Shown in pieces: positions 24,542 through 37,700 of a stretch of DNA of 64,000 nucleotides. Origin of the DNA: Bolinopsis microptera. Taxonomy: Eukaryota; Ctenophora; Tentaculata; Lobata; Bolinopsidae. Where the stretch lies: contig NC_087077.1 of the NCBI RefSeq assembly GCF_026151205.1, positions 19,196,975-19,260,974 on the forward strand, read 5' to 3'. Position numbers and translations under genes: made by a program. Each line of letters opens with the position of its first letter. Positions within the stretch are counted from its first letter, which is position 1. The notes beneath the pieces were generated by a model. It searched no databases. It was not told the DNA's origin and saw only the letters and a program-made list of their open reading frames with translations.

Positions 24542-25618
24542 ATGGCAATCATCAGCAATGGCGGAACAAGCTACCCAGACCTCTACATATGCCTCTCTCT
24601 CCTGGCCCTAACCCTTATCTCAACCCCCCTAAACTCTCTAGTTATCAGACACAACCTTCTCAAGACACCCTCCCTACCCAGGAACCTATTCCTACTCCTA
24701 GCTGTGTTCGACCTACTTGCTTGTGTTTATATCCCCATTGATTACAGCGTAGGAGGACTCGCAAGGAAGGATATCCCTGGATGCATCAGGAGAAATCTTA
24801 CAAAGGAATTCTGCGAGGAGCACTACAAGGCTACCTTCAGTGAGGCAGGCGTGGTAGGTAGGGTCCGGGCAGCTATAAGATTTATCTTCACACTCTTGCC
24901 TTGTTATTTGACCGGACTACTGGCCATTACTCGGTTTTTACAGATCAAATATCCACTTGGGAAGATCAATGGAAAGAGTGTTTTTGGGATTTTGATCTTG
25001 GCCGTGCTTCATATTTGCCTGGTTTTCGTTCTGTTTTTCAGGAAAGGAGATGAAAACAATCCAATAGTATTGAATATGCCCATGTTGCAATCATCTTGGA
25101 ATTTAAAACCTTCTTTTTTCGGACTGTATACATTTTCAAGTTTAGTGCTCTATCTTATCTTTATTTTTTTCGTAGCATTAGTGCAGCTTTTTGCAGTTTT
25201 CACGTCTTTTCTCACTATTTGGGAGCTGGTGAAAGTGTACAGAAAACCAATGACAGATATTGCAAGGAGGAACAGTGTTAACGGGAGTTTAAAAATAATG
25301 ATAACCAATTTTGGGAGCGTTGCAAACATAATTGTAATCGTCATTAAAGCATATGTTTCAGCTGCTACACCTCATAAAGATTCTGAAGATTTAGGAACGG
25401 AAGTTTGGGAAGAGAGTATGATTGCTCTGATTGATGGACCAATGCACTGGTTTTTTTGGTTCACTTTCCTTAACACAGCTATGGTTCCTTGCTTTCTTTC
25501 AACACTAAATCCAGCCATCTACCTAGCTTTTACTCCTGATTCAAGAAAATGGAACAGGAAAATCTGCCGGACTCAAAACACGACTGTCAACGACATGGTA
25601 GAAACTCAAAACATGTGA
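24542..25618 (+). CDS. Rhodopsin-type (class A) G-protein-coupled receptor, orphan
   Basis: Intronless frame of 358 residues with seven hydrophobic segments (roughly residues 14-33, 46-66, 108-132, 144-163, 190-222, 250-270, 302-328). TM3 ends in ITRFLQIKYPLG, replacing the usual DRY with TRF. TM7 carries the NPxxY motif as NPAIYLAF, and a basic juxtamembrane stretch (SRKWNRKICR) follows. TM2 has VFDLLACVYIPID with the conserved Asp. An extracellular Cys-rich segment (PGCIRRNLTKEFCEEHY) sits between TM2 and TM3. Single-exon receptors of this kind are common in cnidarian-like genomes. The ligand cannot be told from sequence. Possible poly(A) signal AATAAA lies near 26056. Confidence 0.85.
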   Translation: MAIISNGGTSYPDLYICLSLLALTLISTPLNSLVIRHNLLKTPSLPRNLFLLLAVFDLLACVYIPIDYSVGGLARKDIPGCIRRNLTKEFCEEHYKATFSEAGVVGRVRAAIRFIFTLLPCYLTGLLAITRFLQIKYPLGKINGKSVFGILILAVLHICLVFVLFFRKGDENNPIVLNMPMLQSSWNLKPSFFGLYTFSSLVLYLIFIFFVALVQLFAVFTSFLTIWELVKVYRKPMTDIARRNSVNGSLKIMITNFGSVANIIVIVIKAYVSAATPHKDSEDLGTEVWEESMIALIDGPMHWFFWFTFLNTAMVPCFLSTLNPAIYLAFTPDSRKWNRKICRTQNTTVNDMVETQNM

Positions 25619-26603
25619 TGAAATGGCACAGACAGGGACCTTCGCTTATTGTTCTAGATGAATAACGATAAGCATGTCCTGAGAATTACTGACATTTCGA
25701 ACCGTACACGATTGCTGGGATAGGACTATTAATAACTGGATATCTTTTAAATTTAATAACTGTTATTGGACTCTATATTAAAATATTCGGCTGCAGATCT
25801 TAATTATACAAATTAAAATTTAATTTTGACGGCCCCAACGTTAATGTGGCTCTAGCTATGTGTTGGTTCAGCCGAATTAATTATTATGTGTAATCAAGTT
25901 TATTTTTCTCGTTAGTTGTCATCCGGCCAAACATTAAGCAACTTATATTGCAGTACCATTTATCAATTTGTATATCAAAATATGTCATTGTAATTTTGCA
26001 TGGCTGAAATGTAACGCTTGATTTATATATATATAATGATTAATTGAATTTTCAAATAAAAAAAAAAATCAGAGTTTTCAGTATCATAATCAGTTAATAT
26101 AGACTCTTAAAGAAATATGATTTTACTCAAGGGTAGATTTAAACAGATTTGGATGGTAAGAACTAATATGTATTATGTATATAATTATATATATATATAT
26201 AAATAATAATATACCAACATTCATTATTCTAATTTGGCACTGAGGATTGGTATTGTTTTGTACATACTACATATCATGAAACGGATCGTTTGCCCGCCAT
26301 TTTGATTGTTTCAATTTGTTCGACTTATATATAATATATATAATACATTATATATAATATATATAAGAAGAACCATTAACCTCCAATCATGTGCTCCAAT
26401 AGTCCGACCTTATTTATTTAAACACGTGGATTGCATGAAGCAAAGCCAAGAATGAAAAATACTATGCAGCTCTGAAAGACACACTTCGAAACTTTATTCA
26501 AACTTCCAATTTATGCCAGAATTAAACGGCTCTTATATCAATAATCCACTTCATCTTCATATTCTTATGGAAGTGACTATTCTGTCAACACCTCTGTTTT
26601 TCT
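25619..26603. other. 3' UTR/intergenic AT-rich region
   Basis: Contains AATAAA followed by an A run near 26056 and TATA-rich simple repeats at 26185-26215 and 26325-26365. No gene seen. Confidence 0.5.
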
Positions 26604-27919
26604 TCAATCGTGATCCATCTGATCCTGTTGCATTTGAGGTTGAGCCTCCAGAATGGCTTGTATTTGAGGTTGAGCCTCCAGAATGGCTTGTATTTGAGGT
26701 TGAGCCTCCAGAATGGCTTGTATCCGACTCTTTTCTTTTTGAATACTGGTAATACACTCCCTTACATCAGCTGCATACTTTTTCTGGAAAGTATTTTAAG
26801 TTATGATTTAAACCTGCCAAAAAAAATGATATCATAATTTCAGACACAACTCAGAGGCAATATAAACACCCAATACCGCACTTTACCGCACCATCGTTCG
26901 TTATTAATTAATCCCTCAACAGATCAAAATTGAGACAAATATATTATAGTTAAAGCTATAGTTAGACCATGTTGTAAAGTTACAATATTGAACACTGTGC
27001 CTCAATAATATGCTCATCAACAGCAATAAGCCCAGTAATCCTGCCCATCTTAGTGACGTCACAACACGTGGTGTGACGTCACAACACGTGGTGTGACGTC
27101 ACAACACGTGGTGTGACGTCACAACACGTGGTGTGACGTCATAAGGCGGGGTAAGTGACGTCACAACACGTGGTGTGACGTCACAACACGTGGTGTGACG
27201 TCACAACACGTGGTGTGACGTCACAACACGTGGTGTGACGTCATAAGGCGGGGTAAGTGACGTCACAACACGTGGTGTGACGTCACTAATTAGCCCCAGT
27301 CATCCTGCCCATCTTATTGTGAAAATTAATTGCAAAAACTTCTATTCGAGGATAATTCTAGAATTATACATCTCAGTGTAAGACATTACCCTTGCAAGTT
27401 ATTTGTTGTGTAAAACTCATGAATCGTGTGCGGCAACGTTATATACTACGCTGTCGAATAATCCAACTAAGAGTACCTTAAGGCTGAAAATTTTTATTTT
27501 ATTTTTAAAAGCTGAAAATTTGGCGGTGTTTACTGTCTCCAAATATGCCACACATAATATAAAAAGTTTAAGGTATGTGCGGAATCGCACTTATTTGCAA
27601 AATATTACCGCACCTATAATATGTTGCCTCTGAGACACATTATAAGCTTGTTAATAGACACTACTGTACAGCTAGGTAGTATATATAGGTATAATTTCTA
27701 ATTACTACTAAAATCACACATGACAACAACAACCTAACTAATTAATTAATTACTAACTTACTTATAGTAAGCTAATAATAAACTTACACGTTCACGTCTG
27801 TCTGACCAAAACAAAAGTACAGCTCCAGTCATTGTGAGAATACCAGCTACCTTGGACACGTTTGTCTCAGACGTCCCCATCCATCTTCTCAAATCGGATA
27901 ACAAAAACGGTACCTTCAT
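26604..27919 (-). CDS. Small single-pass membrane protein with repeated coiled-coil tail
   Basis: Two exons, 27919-27788 (44 codons, donor GTAAGT) and 26783-26604 (stop), join in phase 0 and give 103 residues. The N-terminus is MKVPFLLSDLRRWMG followed by one hydrophobic segment (VAGILTMTGAVLLFW, about residues 23-38) and basic SDRRER. The second exon is helical: KKYAADVRECITSIQKEK, then three identical 10-residue repeats IQAILEAQPQ, ending MQQDQMDHD. The layout is that of small mitochondrial or ER membrane proteins with a soluble helix; no family was recognised. The 1-kb intron holds a satellite of CRE and E-box motifs. Confidence 0.65.
27054..27285. repeat. CRE/E-box satellite (TGACGTCA + CACGTG)
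   Basis: A 20-base unit TGACGTCACAACACGTGGTG occurs in blocks of four, each block closed by TGACGTCATAAGGCGGGGTAAG, giving a higher-order unit of 102 bases. I count twelve TGACGTCA palindromes and nine CACGTG. TGACGTCA is the full CREB/ATF site and CACGTG the canonical E-box. It lies in the intron of the small membrane-protein gene; a shorter relative is at 33122. Confidence 0.95.
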
Positions 27920-28725
27920 GGTTCTAAACAGAATTTGTATTTAGTAATTGAGTCTGTTTGTAGTTATAATCAACAAGATATGTTTAATGGATCATGTAAT
28001 TGTATTCAAGATGTTGACTAAATAGTAAATATATTATTCATCAATCATTCATACTTTAGCAGTCTGCATTGATCAATGAACAAAATTAGTTAGACAGGAT
28101 GGGAAATTTAAGAGAAACTCTGGGAACTCAATAACTTAAATTAAAGCTTATAATGGTACAGAATGTAAAAGTTATGTAAAATTTACATCGCTGATAAATA
28201 AAAGCACCAAGCTGCAATGTAAAGAATGTAGTCTTTTGAATAAAAAACAACTTGTCAATGAAAGCAATTCACTAACATTTTGCAGACTAACAATAATAAC
28301 GAACGTAAACCACCATGCAAACAATTTGAACCCTGATTTCGTTCTATTCGTATCATATTAATAGCTATCAACTAGAACAACAAAACTTCAGCTCAAATGG
28401 CTAAAACATTAATTGTTTCTTCAAATATAAATTAATTTCAAGTCTATGAAGTATAAATAGCTATTTCTGATTCGTCCAAATGTCTTGAAAGTTGGGTATT
28501 CAAATAATTTCAACGGCCATAGCAATGAGTAGGTGGTATTATCACCTACAATCAGCATCTCAATCTTCCTCCAAGTTCACACATCACGCAAATTTAGAGA
28601 AACTAAAAATTCTAAAAAATAAACAAGCGCTGAGCTGTAGATTAAAGAGCAAATTCAATAGTAAAAGATCTATGTTCTGACAGATATTAAGAATGAGAAA
28701 TGGTGACCAGGCCGTGTCCATCATG
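27920..28725. other. Intergenic, nothing recognised
   Basis: Between the promoter side of the small membrane-protein gene and the 3' end of the BAH gene. AT-rich; the open frame at 28492-28680 has no support. Confidence 0.4.
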
Positions 28726-31700
28726 TCACAACGTGACACAAGAATCTGAGTCTACATTTTCCTTTTCAACATTTTCTACGCTTGCAGGATCCACTGCATT
28801 CTTTACTTCATGGAGTTCTGTGTTTGAGGTTTGAGATACGACTTGCTTCGTTACGAATGACTCAGCGTTTTTAATTTGAGGTACGACCTGCACTATTTCA
28901 TCAGCATGTTCCACCTCTTTCGAATCGTAAAGCTCAGTGTTTGAGGAGGGAAGTTGGACTAGTTTAGTTTCAGGAGTTTCTGTTTCTGTTTCTGTTTCAG
29001 GAGTTTCTGTTTCTGTTTCTGTTTCTGTTGTTCCTGTTTCTGATCCCATTTCCTCAAGACTGAATTGATTCTGAACTGATGGAGGGTCCGATAACATGGC
29101 TAGTGGCTGCTCGTGGGAAGATGACAATGTTGTCTGCTCTGGGTCAATGTTTTGAGGGTTTTCTGTTAAATCAGCTGACAGCTGGATGACTGAGCTGACT
29201 TCAATTTCAACCTTTTCCGTAACACTATCACATTCTTTCAATTCTTCGCTTGGCTTTTCTGGGACCACAGGGATGTCTAAGGCAACTATATCATAATGAT
29301 CGTTATCTTTAGCAGCTATTTTAGAATGGTCGGGGATATCGGCAGGAATGATTTGAATTGTAGATTCAGCTTGAATAGTTGGAATGGTAGATTCGGCTTG
29401 AATAGTTGGAATGGTAGATTCAGCTTGAATAGTTGGAATGGTAGATTCAGCTTGAATAATTGGATTCGTAGATTCAGCTTGAATAGTTGGAATGGTAGGT
29501 TCAGCTTGAATTGTTGGATTCGTAGATTCAGCTTGAATAGTTGGAATGGTAGATTCAGCTTGAATAGTTGGAATGGTAGGTTCAGCTTGAATTGTTGGAT
29601 TCGTAGATTCAGCTTGAATAGTCGGAATGGTAGATTCGGCTTGAATAGTTGGATTCGTAGATTCGGCTTGAATAGTTGGATTCGTAGATTCAGCTTGAAT
29701 AGTCGGAATGGTAGATTCAGCTTGAATAATTGAAATCATAGATTCAGTAGAATCTGATTTTTCGATCACTGAACTAACTATCGGTACTTCAAGCCCCATC
29801 TCTACCTTATTCGAGACAGCTTCATCATTTTTCGATCCCTCGACTGTTTCTTCTGTAGAAGCAAAGAACAACCTAGGTTTGTCTTTGTTATCAGCTGTAT
29901 TGCTCGTCTCAGTTGCTTTATCTGGCTCACAAACAAGGCTTTCTGTCACTTTGTTCTTGACTTGGGGTGAGAAAAACGGCATCTGGCGGGGAGGGTTAGC
30001 GGTCTGAAAAGGTGTTTCAGCGGTCTGAAGAGGTGTTTTAGCGGTCTGAAGAGGTGTTTTAGCGGTCTGAATTTTTCTGGGGGACTGTTTCCTAGGAGTT
30101 GCACCCTGTTTTGAAGGTGACGTTTTCTTCCTTTTGGTGTTTGGAGTTGTAGCCTCCTGAAATATTGTAAGTAATTTCGAGACTATAAATTATTTAGGTA
30201 CGGGTAAATGCCTCACAGAATGGCTAGCCTCACAGAATGGCCAAATTTGTAAATGTTTTTGTAACTAATTTTTTATAAAAGACTGGTAGGTTTTGTGGAT
30301 ACCATATGAAACAAAAGTCTTCTGGCAACACTTCCTGTGGTGAAATCATTAACTAGGACCACATTTTCTGGCATAAATATGAATGTTTATGTAGAAATTT
30401 TGAGCACTGAAAAATTTGTTTTCAAATTTTTGAACTAAGTTTACATTTTGGTGAGAACTTCTGGCACCAGTATGACAGAAGATGTTCAAAGAATAGTATT
30501 CATCAAACAAAACGAACATTGTTCAATATAGGAAGAAAAAAATGCTAAAATGGCTACACGCCTCACAAAATGGTCAAAATATGCCTCACAAAATTTGTTT
30601 TCAAATTTTTGAACTAAGTTTGCATTTTGGTGAGAACTTCTGGCACCAGTATGACAGAAGATGTTTAAAGAATAGTATTCATCAAACAAAACGAACATTG
30701 TTCAATTTAGGAAGAAACAAAATGTTAAAATGGCTAAACGCCTCACAAAATGGCCAAAATATGCCTCACAAAATGGCCAAAATTTAAAACTCCTTTTATT
30801 CAATGAAACCATAAGTCTAAAGTATTCACAAGCTATTTATCATACAATAACACCCCAGATGGACTCCATCTGGGGTGTTATTGTATGATAAATAGCTTGT
30901 GAATACTTTAGACTTATGGTTTCATTGAATAAAAGGAGTTTTAAATTTTGGCCATTTTGTGAGGCATATTTTGGCCATTTTGTGAGGCGTTTAGCCATTT
31001 TAACATTTTGTTTCTTCCTAAATTGAACAATGTTCGTTTTGTTTGATGAATACTATTCTTTAAACATCTTCTGTCATACTGGTGCCAGAAGTTCTCACCA
31101 AAATGCAAACTTAGTTCAAAAATTTGAAAACAAATTTTGTGAGGCATATTTTGACCTTCATTCGGCTGTAAAAACACTCCATCTGATGGAGTGTTTTTAC
31201 AGCCGAATGAAGGTTATAAATCATGAAATCAGGGAATATGAACAACGCCACACAAAATGGCCATTTTTGGTGTAGGAAATTATGCCCTTTTTATTCAGTT
31301 CTAAGAAATTTCACCTATATGGGGGTGTTAACAAGGCATATTAATACCAGCAGCATGCCTGAAACAAGAGCCAAAGGTTTTAGAAAAATAAAATTTTCTC
31401 GTTTTCTTTTTTTTTTTGCCATTTTGTCAGGCATTTTTTCTTTTTTGTGAAATAATTTTTCACAGCTCAGTTTTTTCGTGAGTTTTAGGTTATTACCCCA
31501 TTCCTTAATAGGTTTTCTAAGAACGTGTGGTGATAGAAATTTAAAAAGTATCTCCATCAACAAAATTATAGAAATTAAGATTTGGCCATTCTGTGAGGCA
31601 TGTTTTTTTGGAGGAAGATTTTCCGGCCAATTTTTCTCAAAGAAAAAATGGTTATGAGATTAAATGAACCCCCGGGAAGAAAAATATGAGTGTCAACTTA

Positions 31701-34700
31701 GCTTCTTATGAGATAAAAACTGGAATAAAGTGTGTTTTGTAACTTTGAGAGACCTTCCTTTTTTTTGGCCATTCTGTGAGGCAAATACCCGTATATTTTA
31801 TGCAATATATCTTTGTCGCATACGAGCGGGGTTAGTAAATATTGTGTTTCGTTTCGAAGGATGATAATTTTGTCAAATACTGACTAAATTTCAGAGTAAG
31901 TAATTTTATCTGTGAACTGCACTGCTAAGAACATAATACAATGAAGGAAATTGTATTTACAGATCAAAGGCGGTACCTGTACAACCGTAGTTACGAATAT
32001 TCAATTTGAGCATATCACAATTGCCAAATCACACAAAAAACAAACATTGTACGCTACGGTAAGCAGACTGTAAGAGTAGTCGAGTAAAATATTATCCTAA
32101 TGATAGATAGAAGGAGAGGTCTAATACATCGGAGAAAGGAGTTACTATGTGGTGCAGGCCACTCCAACGACTAGGAGGAGACCTTTTCAAGTACAAGTAA
32201 GTATGACTCACCAGAGGAGTGGAAGTAGTGCTAGAACGACCTCGTTTAGTTGCTACCATAGGTTCTGGGAGTATTGATACGTCGGTAGCTGACAGTCTGT
32301 TCTTCAATGCTTTTATACTGTGCCTGGTGGGAAGATTTAATTCTTAAACTTGATATGTTTTGAAACAAGAATGCTGAAATGTTAAGGTATTTGTTATCTA
32401 TGGCGTATCAATTGAAGTGTAGTATAGGTATTTATAAGCAAACCAGGTCTTAGCAAAAATGCAAGTTAACTGTGTGTACATGATTCAGCTATTTCTAGGA
32501 ATTTACAATCCCCAGAGAGTTTTTATCGTGTTTTTATCGAGTTTTTATCGTGAACAGTGAAAATGTGACCCGTGCTTACTTGTAAGGATCATAGAAACGT
32601 CTGCAGAAAAGGTTTGTCTCAGGACTAACTTTGGGAATCGTCTCTCCTTTCTTCAAGTATATTACATTTGCTTTACTTTCGATCGATGATATTTCAACCT
32701 GAAATATATTTAATGGATTTACAATTAAGAATCATCAACCAATATCTTAACTAGTTTTCCGTCTAGAAAATATCTAGAAATGACAAATATAAATTTTGAA
32801 TTTCTGATCCGAAAACTATCTAAACCGCGACAGTATGTTAAAAGTGTTAAAAGTGGGCAAAATAATGAGTAACTTACAAAAATTCATCATTTGTATATTA
32901 ACTATTATAATAAGGAGCAAGATCAAGGCTAATAAGTTATTATTTAATTAATTAACAAGCAATTAGCAATTACCTCGTCATCACACTGGGAAGCAAACAC
33001 CTCTTGAGGGTGTATACTAGCTCGTTCGTTTTTACTGGTCACCATCTCCTCCTCTACGTAGAACCAAAGTAGTCGCACAACAGGATAGGAGGCGTGGTAG
33101 AACTCCATAACTCGACCTAATAAGGCGGGGTAAGTGACGTCACAACACGTGGTCTGACGTCACAACACGTGGTGTGACGTCATAACACGTGGTAAGTAAG
33201 CTGTATAACACAATTACACAAATGCAGAAATATAGTATGTAGTTATAAAACTGTTAAATGTTTAATACTGTCATTATCGGGGAAGCTACATCTTTCTCCG
33301 CATAATAAACAAGTATTGGAAAACTAAAAATAGCAACATAAGAATACTTTTATTGACCGACCTAATTTCCAAGATTCGTCCTCGCTGTTGGGGTTCTGGT
33401 CATTACATCTCACATAAACAGCCTCCCCTTGAACAATAGTCTCGTCTTTAAAGTGGCACTTCCTGAAATACACCCGCCCATTCTTAGTATAGGAATCCTC
33501 GAACTTGGCTGTGTTGTTTCGTTTTGTTGTAACAGGTGCTATGGTGATACAGCCATCAGCAGCGTGTGTGATATCCACATCCATGTCTGTGTGCATGTCT
33601 TGTTCTGAACTGATGATGGTGGGGAGGAACGGGGAGGAGGAGGAGGAGGTGGTGTCTGTACTGGGTACTATCTGAGGAGGTGTGGGTGTTAGGACGAAAC
33701 TCTCTGATTTATAATATACCTACATGTGACAGATCAAATTCACATTTATAGTGGCTTCCATCATGAGAACATAATATGCAAATTGCAACTGGTAAAGATT
33801 ATTTTAAGTACCTGTATTGAGCTGCTATCAATGACTTGAACTTGATTCGAATCACCGGTCATAATTTGAATCTGGTTAGTTCCCGACATAGCCTGAGGAA
33901 CTATCTCAATTGTATTGAGCTGACTGGAAGGAACGATGGCTACAGACTTTTGGTCTGTGGCAGGTGTTGTTTCTGGCTGATTTGAACTGATAACATTCGG
34001 TTCACCAGCAATGCTAGGCACAATCTGTATTGTTTGCTGATTAGTGGTTGTGCTAGGCACAATTTGTATGGTTTGCTGATCAGAATTTTGTTGAACAGCC
34101 TGATCATTTGATACCGTGAAACTTATCATGTTACTGGGAAGAATCATCATTGAGGTTTCGCTGTTAATGTCAGATTCGGAGACAATTGAGATGGTGATGT
34201 TAGTCGTGGGTTCAGTATCATCCACTACACTTGTAGCATTTACTGCCGGATCACTTGATGATTGTTCAGCAAGATCTGAAAGTCCAGAGAAAGGCAGTTC
34301 GGTAGAATCTGATGGTTGTGATAAAACTGATTTGGGCTCCAGCACCGCAACTGTAACCTTCTCACTCTCAGATCCACTTTCATTCGCGGAACTCTGAATT
34401 AGTTCCGATGTAGAAACCTCTGATGTCGCAACCACATCTCTTGAGTCAGATTCCTTCTCATGATCTGAATACCTAACTGTGCCACTCCAACCATCAGGAA
34501 TGCATGGTTTCCTGTTGAGGTTCATATCTTCCTCGTTATGACCATTTATAGGAGGATGGGGTTGAGGTATGATGGAGAGATCTGCTGAGTCTAGAGGTTC
34601 CGCGAGGGATCGTAGCAAATGTCTTAGTGGGTGGTAATACCGCCTAATAAACAACCGTCCTGTAATTAATATACTTATAATATATAATAATAATGTATTA

Positions 34701-37700
34701 GTTAAAACCTCGCAATACCTGACAAGATCTACGCTACTGTTCACTTATAAGACAAGGAATGCTGGGTTTCAATAGACAGCCGAACCCCGGGAAATCAGGG
34801 GTGACCAAAGTTTTTAAGCAACCTCCCTAACCTAAGGCCTTCTAATAAATTTCGTATAACATTCCTATCATTTTTAACCTTTCTAACCTTTAGGTATCTC
34901 ATTCTGCGGAGGAATCTTCTCTTTCTTCTTCAAATAAACCACATCAACAGTTTCATCCACCTGACACGCCAGAGCATGGATAACAAAGTCAGTAGCAAAA
35001 GCCTCGTTGACATGGATTGTCGCTGATTCCCGCTTGGTGACAAACATCTCCTCCTCCAAGTAGATCCTGTACAGTTTCAGCCGTACAGGATCTGTACCGT
35101 TCTTGTGTTCTTTGTGTATTGATATTATTCTTCCCAATTGTATTCCTTCTGTTAGTCTCACGAACACACAGTCTCCAACAGCAGCTTTTGCAGTCCCAAC
35201 AGACAACCAACTGTAAATAGTGAAATAGTGAATATTTGAAGTCATCCTAATATTTCTTAATGTTTGACGTCATCCTAATATTTCTTAATGTTTGATAATG
35301 TTTAAATTCTTCGACAAATTTCACGATATCATACGAATTCTCGGGGTCCAACAGAGATTGTACAAACACAAACCTGTACTCCATGTCCCCAACAACACCT
35401 CCAAGTACAACTTCCTTTGTCTCCAAATCTGAATAAAAATCTCCAACTTTGCTCTGAATATCGCCAGCGCTCTTCTTTGTTGTTTTTTCTTGCTTTTGTT
35501 CGTTGATATCATTAACGAACTTGATAACCTACGATATCATATTGTTAATAAGAGTCGTATGTTGCAAGATCGACCATTCAGATTGGACAACAAAAGAGAT
35601 GTAAGCACTAAAAATACATCATAAAGATTATAAAGTTATATAACCATTATCGAATATTGACGATAATATGGTACCTGTTCTTCCTTTTCAGGTTTCTTGG
35701 GTCTAGGTCGCTCTTCGTTTTCATTTTTGGCTGCTTTCTTCGACTTCTTCTCTTTCCTTTCATTCTCCAATTTTCTTTTCTTCTTCTTAGACGGTGGTCT
35801 GTACTCTTTCTCTTCACTTTCCGAGTTTGAAGTAGATGAGGATAGAGTGTCGGCCGAGTTTTCTTCCTCACGAGGCTGATATAATTTTCTTAGCGACATT
35901 CCTGCTTTTGGAACTTCTTCTGTGCCTGAGGTTAAGATTTAAGATAAAAATAAGATAGGAGACGTCATAACTTGAATGATAATTATATAATATTAATTTA
36001 ATAAGAGAAATTATTAACTATAAATTTTAGAGTTTGACAAAGAAAATTTGAACGTTCATTTTACGGTCTCTACAAATATATTCATTGTAATCAGCACCCA
36101 CTGTTAACGGACCCACCTAAAAGCTTAGCAGGTTTCCACAGCTTATACAACTCCTTTGTCTCTGCATCAAAGAAGTCCCCCGCAATAAAAGTAGCATCAT
36201 TAGCAATTTCAGCGGAGTTGTACACGACACAGATCTTCTCAAAGAAGAGATTGCAGGGTACCTTGTGGTACACCTCACTGCTGAACAGCAGGCTGGTCGA
36301 GAGGAGACTGCGGTCTGTGGAGGGTACGTTTCTCTGGGGAGGAAATGAGGTTAATTAAGAAATGAGGTTAATTAAGAAATGAGGTTAATTAAGAAATGAG
36401 GGTAATTAAGAAATGAGGTTAATTAAGAAATGAGGTTAATTAAGAAATGAGGTTAATTAAGAAATGAGGTTAATCAAGAAATGAGGTTAATTAAGAAATG
36501 AGGTTATTGTTGACGGAATATTATGTGTATGTGATTGTTTGATATAATACGTTCCGTTCTACAATGTGGTACGTGTTTTATAACCAGCTCAAGGAATATA
36601 CATGTATTATGCACAATCAAATTAATATAAGAACGAATCGATCATTACATTACAAATTACAATAATGTTATTTAAATTACGATAGTAAAGAGCTTGTTGA
36701 CATCCATAACTGCATATCTGTCAATTGTCATCGTGGTATAAACGCAGTACTTTCACACAAACACTTCCTGATTGCAGGGTGACAAAGTCTCCGACGGAGA
36801 AACAATCCTCCCCAAGTGTACACTTACTGAAATAAGGAACTTGTTACGGTATGCAAATGCCATGGTAGTGCAGTTTATTTATATAAATAAATGTAATACC
36901 GTATTAATATATAATATAATATTGATTCACAGGTCTTGCAATAGTAATGAATATGAATATAATTTAAAACATAAAATCACATATTTTCTTAACTCGAACC
37001 GAAAGTAAGGATGTTCAGCTCCTGATTCGAAGGGCTCTACTAGGGTGGCTCTGTAATCACATTCCTCCATTGGAGCGGGCACGATAGAGAAATCTGATCT
37101 AGTTAGCGGTTCTGCTAACGGGTATATCTGAAATGTGATCAATTTATTAATCCTGCCAGCAAATACTCCTAAGTGTATTTATTTAAAGTAGGTATACAAA
37201 AACCATAATAGCTTGAATATTGAACTGATAGAATCTAGATTATAGAATTATGTATACCGCATGATGGATTTCAGTGAAAATGCCCTAAAACAAATAATAA
37301 TATTACAACGCAATATTTGTACCTTCTTTTTAAATGGATCGTAGTATCTCTTTAAGAAATACACAGCCTTGAGAGCGTTTTCAGGAACTGGTTGGAAAAT
37401 GTTCTGGTGTATGACAATAAGTTTTCTTTTGACATTAGAAATGAGAAGTTCTCTTTTCCAGTTACTGACAAGAACTTCTTGGAAGTGCATCGTCATCCTT
37501 TCTTCGGGTGATAATGTAACCTGAGTAAAGACAGAATGTAGCTAAATTATCTTATTATGGATCTGTTGTTTTATTTTTCTCCCGTAGTCAAGATCGCAAA
37601 CGTGCCAATAAAAGCAGATGAAATAGGGCCAGGGGCCAGGGGGATGGGGCCAGGGGGGTCACTTAAAATCAATCATGATCCACTAAAAGACGGAGAACTC

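Noticed and set aside
29296-29733. Plus-strand frame of SLNSWNGRF repeats
   Set aside because: Opposite strand of the IQAEST coding repeat of the BAH gene.
30486-31275. Mirrored open frames on both strands
   Set aside because: Created by the long palindrome in the foldback element; no coding character.
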